Below, piece by piece: positions 24,034 to 29,569 of a stretch of DNA of 29,569 nucleotides. Both the position numbers and the translations under genes were made by a program. Within the stretch, counting starts at the first letter, position 1. Every line of letters starts with the position of its first letter. This stretch comes from a virus. Under the pieces are notes generated by a model, which saw nothing but the letters and a program-made list of their open reading frames with translations, did no database searches and was not told where the DNA came from. Location of the stretch: the IMG/VR virus record IMGVR_UViG_3300027749_000383, positions 1-29,569 of that record. One strand, 5' to 3'.

Positions 24034-26964
24034 ATGAACGGTACAACTGCTTACATGTACGACAATTCAGCGCTTGGATATTACAGAGTTTTTGCCAAGC
24101 CAAACGGCAGCGATGTTAAATATGAAATTACGTTTTTCAGGGATTCTCCGATAAATATCGGCAATATCTCTCATGCGGATCCGTTTGGCGATAAATCGCT
24201 TTCTTTTACAGTCAATAGCGCTACCGTATACGACACTCCTGGTACCGGTGATTTATCTTGGCTATCTCCTTGGTCTCAAATTGAAGTTGTGTGGCAGGTA
24301 GACGAAAATGCAGATGCAGTTACTTCAAGACTTCTAAGTAACTGGAAGTGGGAAGGCGTAATTGCATCATGGAGCTTTTCTCAAAATGAGACTACTGGAA
24401 ATATATCTGTTGAATGTGTGGGGGCTTTGTATATTCTTGACAATATGCTTGCTATTCCATTTTATCCAACGCGACCAATACCAAAAGAAATACTCATTAG
24501 AAAGATTATGGATAGGGCTCACGACTACCATTACGGCCTTGGAGAATTTAGCGGCATATCTTCTGATACAAGTCCAACAGAATTAGAAATTTACAGATCT
24601 AGCGATTATCAATATACTATTAAAAATCCAGCTTATCTAAATGACGGAGACCTTTGGTCTGGATCCGCTACGCGAGATACTGGACAACGCGATAAAGCTC
24701 TTACGGGTTTTATAAATCAATTGCTTTCTGATATGTATTCAAAAACTGGCAAACAGTGGACCTTAATGAATCTTAAGGATAGAAAATCTGTTTTAAAAGT
24801 TAGAAAATATTATGATGAAATATATGCAGATAACAACAAAACTAACGAAGAAATTTTGTATATCGATGCCCTTACGCCTGGCGTCACAATTAATTTAACT
24901 CAAGATTTTTCTCAAACTGCAAATGTTGTCTATGGCACTGGCTCTTCAAGCGAAGGAAAAAAGTTTACTTCTCCCAATGGAGATTACATCTTTAGTCCGC
25001 AGGGTCAAAACTCAAGTTCATATTTTTATACTGAACAAATAGCTCAACCTTTTTCTTTTGAAAAAACTGTTCACCCAATATCGAATAATCCAGAGTTAAA
25101 TACTAACTTTTTAAGAAAAGAAGCAAATGTAGATTTTACTACATCTTTAGATGCTCTTCAGGCTAAAGCGGTTGCTGATAGGCAACTTGCGATTATGAAA
25201 GATGCTGGTTATACGGGAACAATAAACATTAAAGTAGATCCGCACCTTGGCAATGATTTTGCTTTTCCTCGTTATTTAATTCAGGCCGGACAATCAATAA
25301 TTGTTTATTTTGGCAACACTGGTAAAAGAGTTATCTTTAATATTGCCGAATGCAGTTTAAACATTGAATCTGGAGAAGTATCTCTTACTGTTGACTCAAA
25401 AAGGCGCGATTTAATTACTTTACAAGAGGTTCACGCTAGAGCTTACGATGCCTTAAATATGAAGCGCGCTCTTTCCATCGCTGGAATTTCAAACGATATT
25501 CCACAACAAGATATTTTACTCCCTTGGAATCCAAGTACTTCTGGAATATTTCCTCAAGGAAAAATTGGAAAAATTGTGTCTAAAAAAGTGTGGAGCAGGG
25601 ATCTTCGCAAATTAATTACAAAAAAAGTTATGGAATACACCACCTACAACGGCGCTAATCTTTTTAAAATTATTGATAACGCAAATGAAGTATTTCCGTG
25701 GACAAATGTAACCGAAGCGCACCCACCAACTGGTGCGTATGCAAATAGTTACATTAAAAAGGGCGTAGCTAGTGCAAGCAATCCGAACAAAAACTGGGTT
25801 GGACCAATACCAATTCTTTTGTCATCTCAGGGAAACATCGGTTTAACGCAAATTGCTGCCTATTATGCGGATGGAACTATTGCTCCAGTTGAATTTCACG
25901 TTTCTTTGTATTATGAGCCAAGCGTTAGCGCATCAGCAATGCCTCAAATTTTTACCAGAATTCAATCATATTTAAAACCCATTAAAAGCAGTAAATACTC
26001 AAGTGGATATGTTTTTTACACTTTTAAAGAAAAGCACGGAGTTCCTCTAACTGCAACCGATTGGTTAGTTGCAGCTTCTAGCCTTACTCATCCAGATACA
26101 ACTCCTGCTGCCGATTGGTCTACTACTGCGGTAGCCCTCATCCCCGTTGATGAATACACGGTCAAATGGGCTAAAGCCACTTCTCCAACTGGAATTGCTC
26201 CCAATTCTGGAAGCGCCACATTAAGCAAAACAACAAAACCAAAACAGAGAACAACAACAGGAGCGTCTATAAATTGCAGTGAATACACGATTAGTTTCAA
26301 CGCAACAAAACAGGTTTACTTGGTAATGATGAAAATTCAAGGCAGTGGTCCCAAGGCATGGCAAGATTTTGTTTCTTACGCTGGAGCTCCCATAGTAACA
26401 ACGGGATTTACTAACGCGGTTCTTAATGGCTCTTTTACAACGGTAAATTCTGGAATATCTGGTTATATTGCTTATCAAGTAGACGCAACCGCTGGAGCGG
26501 TTCAAGTAGGAAATTTTCCTAATTCGCAGTATCCAGAAACAATTAAAATTAGTTCTGGGACTACTGGATATCAGAATGGAGCGTATCCATTTTTTGAATA
26601 TGCTTTTGAAACAAGATTCGAAGACGGAACTACAATCGATTCCGATATTAGTAATGCCCAATATGCATTTCCAACCGTTGCACTAGTAGTGGGCTGGGGA
26701 AATTATTGGCAACCAGCTGGCTATGGAAATGGCCTATATACAACTGGGGCACAAAAAACTGGAACTTTAATAGACCAAGATTCTTGGAGTTATAACACAG
26801 AAACCTACGCTTCTGGAGTAAACGCGGTAAACTACCAACAGCCTGCGGCAAACGCTGGCGAACAACAATTTGGCATTGTATACGCGATGATTTATTGTGA
26901 TGATAACGCAGAAACGCCCGTTTACTTTCTCGGTAGAATGTGGCCAGATACGAGGAGCATGTAA
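24034..26964 (+). CDS. Tail tip hub / tail-associated minor tail protein
   Basis: A 976-residue protein. Residues about 1-130 (YYRVFAKPNGSDVKYEITFF, LSFTVNSATVYD, IEVVWQV, WKWEGVIASWSF) fit the hub beta domain of siphophage tail-associated proteins, and residues 130-470 continue the pattern with LYILDNMLAIPFYP, TGFINQLLSDMY and, near 450, GEVSLTVDSKRRDLI. The C-terminal half (about 490-976) is beta-rich and contains ATSPTGIAPNSGSATLSKTTKP and PFFEYAFETRFEDGTTI, perhaps attached carbohydrate-binding or Ig-like domains. The hub would form the trimeric end of the tail and carry receptor-binding parts. No peptidase motif is visible. It joins the next gene by TAATG overlap. Confidence 0.65.
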   Translation: MNGTTAYMYDNSALGYYRVFAKPNGSDVKYEITFFRDSPINIGNISHADPFGDKSLSFTVNSATVYDTPGTGDLSWLSPWSQIEVVWQVDENADAVTSRLLSNWKWEGVIASWSFSQNETTGNISVECVGALYILDNMLAIPFYPTRPIPKEILIRKIMDRAHDYHYGLGEFSGISSDTSPTELEIYRSSDYQYTIKNPAYLNDGDLWSGSATRDTGQRDKALTGFINQLLSDMYSKTGKQWTLMNLKDRKSVLKVRKYYDEIYADNNKTNEEILYIDALTPGVTINLTQDFSQTANVVYGTGSSSEGKKFTSPNGDYIFSPQGQNSSSYFYTEQIAQPFSFEKTVHPISNNPELNTNFLRKEANVDFTTSLDALQAKAVADRQLAIMKDAGYTGTINIKVDPHLGNDFAFPRYLIQAGQSIIVYFGNTGKRVIFNIAECSLNIESGEVSLTVDSKRRDLITLQEVHARAYDALNMKRALSIAGISNDIPQQDILLPWNPSTSGIFPQGKIGKIVSKKVWSRDLRKLITKKVMEYTTYNGANLFKIIDNANEVFPWTNVTEAHPPTGAYANSYIKKGVASASNPNKNWVGPIPILLSSQGNIGLTQIAAYYADGTIAPVEFHVSLYYEPSVSASAMPQIFTRIQSYLKPIKSSKYSSGYVFYTFKEKHGVPLTATDWLVAASSLTHPDTTPAADWSTTAVALIPVDEYTVKWAKATSPTGIAPNSGSATLSKTTKPKQRTTTGASINCSEYTISFNATKQVYLVMMKIQGSGPKAWQDFVSYAGAPIVTTGFTNAVLNGSFTTVNSGISGYIAYQVDATAGAVQVGNFPNSQYPETIKISSGTTGYQNGAYPFFEYAFETRFEDGTTIDSDISNAQYAFPTVALVVGWGNYWQPAGYGNGLYTTGAQKTGTLIDQDSWSYNTETYASGVNAVNYQQPAANAGEQQFGIVYAMIYCDDNAETPVYFLGRMWPDTRSM

Positions 26965-27338
26965 TGGCAATTTTAGGAGATGCAACAATTAATGGGTGGT
27001 TAACCTATTTGTCTGGTTTCACTTACCAAGTCTCCCTTCATACGTCCAATCCGGCTGACAATCCAGTAAATCCAGCGGCCAGTGAAATTTCTGGTGGCAC
27101 CTACACACGCAAGACTACTGGCTTCACTGCGGACCTAACCAATAACAAGTTCTCCAATAGCGCCATAGTGGCTTTTGACGGGCTTCCAGCGGCCTACATA
27201 ACTCACGTGGGTATCTGGTATACCTCAGGGTCTTCTAGCGGCTCTATGGCCTTTGCATTGCCTTTGAGTAGCCCATTTACCAGTACAAACGGATCAACTT
27301 GGAGCATTGCCGCTGGAGAAAGTTCACTTCTTCTGTAA
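26964..27338 (+). CDS. Small tail-fibre-like protein
   Basis: A 124-residue protein, start chosen at ATG 26964 (GAGGAG six bases upstream; TAATG overlap), not at the earlier in-frame start 26940. It has YQVSLHTSNPAD, AASEISGGTYTRKTTGF, KFSNSAIVAFDGLPAAYITHVGIWYT, then GSMAFALPLSSPF and WSIAAGESSLLL. This is a compact tail-fibre-type fold in which the strand order parallels the two ends of the protein at 19420. It is the last gene of the plus-strand operon, ending 16 bases before the hairpin region. Possibly an adhesion tip or tail accessory. Confidence 0.65.
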   Translation: MAILGDATINGWLTYLSGFTYQVSLHTSNPADNPVNPAASEISGGTYTRKTTGFTADLTNNKFSNSAIVAFDGLPAAYITHVGIWYTSGSSSGSMAFALPLSSPFTSTNGSTWSIAAGESSLLL

Positions 27339-27346
27339 AATGGCAC

Positions 27347-27397
27347 AAAAAAAGGACCGCCCACCGCCCCCGAAGGGGCGGCAGACGGTCTCTTTTT
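27347..27397. terminator. Bidirectional terminator between convergent operons
   Basis: A GC-rich hairpin pairs CCGCCCC with GGGGCGG around a short CGAA loop, and the outer GACCG (27355-27359 region) with CGGTC. An A-tract lies to its left (27347-27353) and TCTTTTT to its right, giving a T-tract for both reading directions. The plus-strand genes end at 27338 and the minus-strand genes end at 27396, so it serves both. Confidence 0.85.
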
Positions 27398-27698
27398 ATA
27401 GGCAACAATCAGCTGCTTCTTCTGCAGTGTAGTACTTGTACTCACATCTACCACACTGCCATAGTTCGCTTATAGTGTCTGGTTCCTCTTCTAAATCGCA
27501 ACTATCTTGACATCGCCAACGATTTTCGTGATGCCAAGATTCGGAAAAGTAGTTGCCATTATTGTCTCTTGAGGCGTCGTCATTATTAATGACTATGACT
27601 TCAATTTCATATAACGTATCAGCGTCGTAGTAGCAATCGCAACCAGGACACCGATAAACGGTGTCACTCTTCAGTTTTTTCGCGTGCATCTTTATCAT
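27396..27698 (-). CDS. Cysteine-rich zinc-ribbon-like hypothetical protein
   Basis: A 100-residue acidic protein with paired cysteines: CPGC near residue 18-21, CQDSC near 63-67, CGRC near 82-85 and a CC near the end. This looks like metal binding, perhaps two ribbon-like sites. The middle contains a very acidic stretch. It is the last gene of the leftward operon, its end touching the bidirectional terminator. The start overlaps the preceding gene by 35 bases and lacks a clear ribosome site; an inner ATG at 27689 is an alternative, and translation probably depends on coupling. No function recognised. Confidence 0.6.
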   Translation of the reverse strand: MIKMHAKKLKSDTVYRCPGCDCYYDADTLYEIEVIVINNDDASRDNNGNYFSESWHHENRWRCQDSCDLEEEPDTISELWQCGRCEYKYYTAEEAADCCL

Positions 27699-28116
27699 CA
27701 GATTTTGAAGGACTAAGCTTTAAAAGAATTTGTTTAAAATCTTCTGCTAATAAAGCTCTTTCTTCTGCTTTAACTTCTTGAGAATGCATTCCAAGATAGA
27801 ACATGTGAAGTCCAACGTTCACAATTCCCGCGATCCATGCCTCTTCATTTCTTGGATACAGTTCCTTAGCGTCCTGAAAATCGCTCAGTAAATCAGTATG
27901 TTTAACGATTACTGACATAATCTGAGGTCCGACATCATTGATGAAATCAATAACAATTTCAGGATTCATCATGGACTCTAATTCTTTAAATGCCAAAATT
28001 GTATCTGGGTCAGTCATTGGCAGTGGTGACTCGTCTTTGGAAGTTCCAAAAGACCTAATCGCCGAACTAGCTTGTTGTCTCATATTTGCTATCATAATTA
28101 CTTCTTGGTCTTTCAT
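27664..28116 (-). CDS. Hypothetical protein, helical
   Basis: A 150-residue protein beginning MKDQEVIMIANMRQQ, with the start at the ATG that overlaps the upstream gene stop (ATGA) and GGGAG upstream; a TTG four codons earlier is an alternative. The sequence is mostly helical: LAFKELESMMNPEIVIDFINDVGPQIMSVIV, then AWIAGIVNVGLHMFYLGMHSQEVKAEERALLAEDF. The end is Lys/Asp/Glu-rich and likely disordered. Function unknown; the same operon holds other small acidic helical proteins. Confidence 0.6.
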   Translation of the reverse strand: MKDQEVIMIANMRQQASSAIRSFGTSKDESPLPMTDPDTILAFKELESMMNPEIVIDFINDVGPQIMSVIVKHTDLLSDFQDAKELYPRNEEAWIAGIVNVGLHMFYLGMHSQEVKAEERALLAEDFKQILLKLSPSKSDDKDAREKTEE

Positions 28117-28376
28117 GCTGACTCCCAAATCGCTAGCGCAGCTTTAAAGACTTTGGAGATAATATCTTTCGAAATCTCATCAGTCCAAACCACACCAAGA
28201 ATTAAAGCACCGGCTGCAAACAAAGCAGCAATGGCAAGTTTAATGTATCGGTGAGCTACGGCTTTGTCTTCGTGAATGTAAACTGCCAATTTGTCAATAG
28301 CCTTGCCGATTGCAACCTTAAAATCACCAACGATTGCTTCGGGAACGGCTATACCTTCCACTTGCTCCATAATCAT
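28113..28376 (-). CDS. Small single-span membrane protein
   Basis: An 87-residue protein with a soluble helical N-terminal half (FKVAIGKAIDKLAVYIHEDKAVAHR) and one strong hydrophobic segment near 45-64 (IKLAIAALFAAGALILGVVW), followed by a short helix with ISKDIISKVFKAALAI. It overlaps genes on both sides by ATGA. The topology could suit a membrane-associated regulator or a lysis accessory such as a holin partner, but there is no diagnostic motif. Confidence 0.6.
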   Translation of the reverse strand: MIMEQVEGIAVPEAIVGDFKVAIGKAIDKLAVYIHEDKAVAHRYIKLAIAALFAAGALILGVVWTDEISKDIISKVFKAALAIWESA

Positions 28377-28786
28377 TCACCATCCTGTAGGGAGATAGAC
28401 ACCCAAGTCTGAACGACCTGAGCAATCTGTTCCTTTGTAAGATTGAGGTTATAGCCTGAAGGAGAAGTTTGGGCTGAAGCAACCCAAGCACCCATCATGA
28501 ATGACAAGAAAACAACAGAAGTGATGTTTTCAATAGACTCTTCGGAGTCCTCAGCAAAAGAATCTTCAATCTTTTGTTGTAGAACCTCAAAGGCTGACTC
28601 AGTATCAATAACTCCTGGAACAAATGGATAAGCCTGAAGAATTCGGCCATCTTCCGTTACAAGATTTTCAACATAGTCAAAAGCGGCTGCGTAGAGGTTA
28701 TTAGACCAATCCTCAACCTTAGGTGCTGCATCCCAGAAGGGAGTAGTAATAACCTCTTCCGGCTGAGTTACTTCTTCTTCGTTCAT
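28373..28786 (-). CDS. Hypothetical acidic protein
   Basis: A 137-residue acidic protein with a Glu-rich N-terminus (MNEEEVTQPEEVITTPFW) and helical segments: DWSNNLYAAAFDYVENLV, SAFEVLQQKIEDSFAED, and a hydrophobic SVVFLSFMMGAWVASAQ near 90-106 that could be buried rather than membrane-spanning. ATGA overlap with both neighbours. A ribosome site with GGTGGA lies before the start. I do not recognise it. Confidence 0.55.
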   Translation of the reverse strand: MNEEEVTQPEEVITTPFWDAAPKVEDWSNNLYAAAFDYVENLVTEDGRILQAYPFVPGVIDTESAFEVLQQKIEDSFAEDSEESIENITSVVFLSFMMGAWVASAQTSPSGYNLNLTKEQIAQVVQTWVSISLQDGE

Positions 28787-28977
28787 GATTGTTCCACCTT
28801 TTCCTTAGTGTTTTTCATTTCTTCTGGGAATACAGCAAGAGCCATTGCAATAAGCAAATTTGACGCCTCAAGCTGGTGGTTATCTTTAAGGAAGTTAGCA
28901 CAAAGCAAAACTCCATTAAGTTGACTTTTTCTACTAAGATCTTTAACCCGATTCGACAGGTTGGAATCTTCAATCAT
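28783..28977 (-). CDS. Small hypothetical protein
   Basis: A 64-residue helical protein: SNRVKDLSRKSQLNGVLLCANFL followed by EASNLLIAMALAVFPEEM. AAGGAG lies five bases before the ATG, a good ribosome site, and the start overlaps the upstream gene end by eight bases. No function recognised. It shares the operon and the style of its small neighbours. Confidence 0.6.
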   Translation of the reverse strand: MIEDSNLSNRVKDLSRKSQLNGVLLCANFLKDNHQLEASNLLIAMALAVFPEEMKNTKEKVEQS

Positions 28978-29188
28978 TATTGCTCCTTAGTATTAGTTTC
29001 TGACCTAGACCTAGACCCAAGCCAATTCCTAGTTCTTGAAAATGGGGACAACAGAAAAATGCCCAGGTAGTGCTACCTCTTAAACAGGCATCATATTCGG
29101 CGGGACTGTCACAGAAATCACATGTTGGCATAACGTCTATATACGCCCAATGAGAATCCTTGGTAGACAAACCTTGGTAGATACTCAT
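28970..29188 (-). CDS. Small conserved-type zinc-binding protein
   Basis: A 72-residue protein with CDFC near 23-26, another Cys about nine residues later, then WAFFCCPHFQELGIGLGLGLGQKL. The order CxxC, WAxxCxxHF and GxGLGxGxGQxL is a pattern I recognise from small proteins of unknown function in many actinobacterial phages, with likely Zn binding by the Cys and His residues. AGGAG sits a few bases before the ATG. It is the first gene after the hairpin at 29200-29262 and leads the overlapping leftward series. Confidence 0.7.
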   Translation of the reverse strand: MSIYQGLSTKDSHWAYIDVMPTCDFCDSPAEYDACLRGSTTWAFFCCPHFQELGIGLGLGLGQKLILRSNND

Positions 29189-29199
29189 AATGGTCTCCT

Positions 29200-29262
29200 A
29201 AAAAGGTAGAGGGGCATAGAGACGGCTATCACTAGACCTGTCTCTATGCCCCTAAGCCTTTT
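29200..29262 (-). terminator. Hairpin terminator on the minus strand
   Basis: A perfect 14-bp stem pairs 29210-29223 (AGGGGCATAGAGAC) with 29240-29253 (GTCTCTATGCCCCT), with further AAAAGG/CCTTTT pairing outside. Read leftward, it is followed by a run of five T. It lies directly after the stop of the gene ending at 29265 and before the next leftward gene, so it separates or attenuates the two. Confidence 0.85.
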
Positions 29263-29264
29263 AC

Positions 29265-29569
29265 CTAGACGCCAACCTCAACCGATTCACCATTTACATA
29301 GGTGCGGTTAAGGATCTCGGTAATCTTTTCAGCAACAATGGAGGCCACTGCTGTATCGATTGCCGGAGCTGGGCGGTGTTCGCCAGCGTCATTGTACTGT
29401 TCCCATTGGAACTTGAGAGACTCGCTCGACCACACAAAGTCTTCTGTGGTAAGAGTTACGTCCTCTTTATCCAAGTTGAACAGATCTGCCCGCTTGATAG
29501 CTTCCGCCACAAACGCTGGTTCATAAGACTCAAGAGCCTTACCGACCACATGAAGGTCGATACCAGCAT
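29265..29569 (-). CDS. Hypothetical protein, C-terminal part (runs off the window)
   Basis: At least 100 residues are readable on the minus strand, ending at TAG 29265-29267. A GTG at 29549 could start it, but the frame is open to the window edge (AGIDLHVVGK before the GTG region) and no ribosome site is visible, so the gene most likely begins outside. The sequence is acidic and helical: SYEPAFVAEAIKRADLFNLDKED, then FVWSSESLKFQWEQYNDAGEHRPAPA, then AVASIVAEKITEILNRTYVNG. I do not recognise it. The strong hairpin just past its stop is its terminator. Confidence 0.6.
   Translation of the reverse strand, partial: AGIDLHVVGKALESYEPAFVAEAIKRADLFNLDKEDVTLTTEDFVWSSESLKFQWEQYNDAGEHRPAPAIDTAVASIVAEKITEILNRTYVNGESVEVGV

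Noticed and set aside
19420-26964. Diversity-generating retroelement targeting the tail-tip genes
   Set aside because: No reverse transcriptase gene and no near-identical template/variable repeat pair seen in the window.

Overview
This window is the virion-structure block of a tailed phage (Caudoviricetes), or of a prophage or assembled viral contig. A long tape measure gene, a G/GT-type tail-chaperone frameshift pair, HK97-gp10-like and DUF3168-like neck and tail-completion proteins, and no visible sheath or baseplate-wedge gene point to siphovirus morphology. The set of an XkdF-type protease, a MuF-like head protein, a DUF6093-like stopper and a small two-helix holin-like protein is typical of phages of Actinobacteria. 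Base composition looks fairly AT-rich by eye (not counted), so a low-GC host such as a freshwater actinobacterium is a reasonable guess and no more. I see no integrase, terminase, lysin, tRNA or CRISPR array.

Layout, plus strand: tail end of an upstream gene (1-69); a small Cys/His protein (66-272); MuF-like head protein with a long extension (289-2547); XkdF-type prohead protease with a Gly/Ala-rich N-terminal region (2570-3790); a Dps/ferritin-like protein (3808-4242); a protein with a metallothionein-like Cys cluster and glycine-zipper segments (4243-5094); a basic glycine-zipper protein (5097-5843); scaffold-like protein (5914-6690); decoration-like protein (6708-7340); major capsid protein (7364-8365) followed by a strong hairpin terminator. 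Then come a small conserved protein, a basic protein with a 76-residue tandem repeat, another glycine-zipper protein and a holin-like protein (8433-10729). The neck and tail follow: connector, stopper, gp10-like, tail terminator, major tail protein with an FN3-like domain, tail assembly chaperones joined by a -1 frameshift, tape measure (1593 aa), distal-tail-like protein, three large tail-tip or receptor-binding candidates, and a small tail-fibre-like protein ending at 27338. Genes are nearly all touching or overlapping (ATGA, TAATG), as in one late operon.

A hairpin at about 27347-27397 has an A-tract on one side and a T-tract on the other, so it can end transcription from both directions. 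Beyond it, seven tightly overlapping minus-strand genes run leftward (29569 to 27396), mostly small, acidic or cysteine-rich proteins I cannot name. A second strong hairpin (29200-29262) separates the rightmost, incomplete gene from the rest.

The most interesting parts are: (1) a Dps-like ferritin-fold protein next to a Cys8 metal-binding-like domain inside the head operon; (2) a set of basic glycine-zipper head-region proteins sharing a SAFG[IV][EN]H signature and many [VIL]xK[AS] tetrapeptides that could be protease sites; (3) a portable beta module (FCCH-like) inserted in the capsid decoration protein and repeatedly in two tail proteins, with apparent domain-within-domain nesting; (4) a programmed -1 frameshift at TTTTTTC joining a zinc-ribbon-bearing extension to the tail chaperone.
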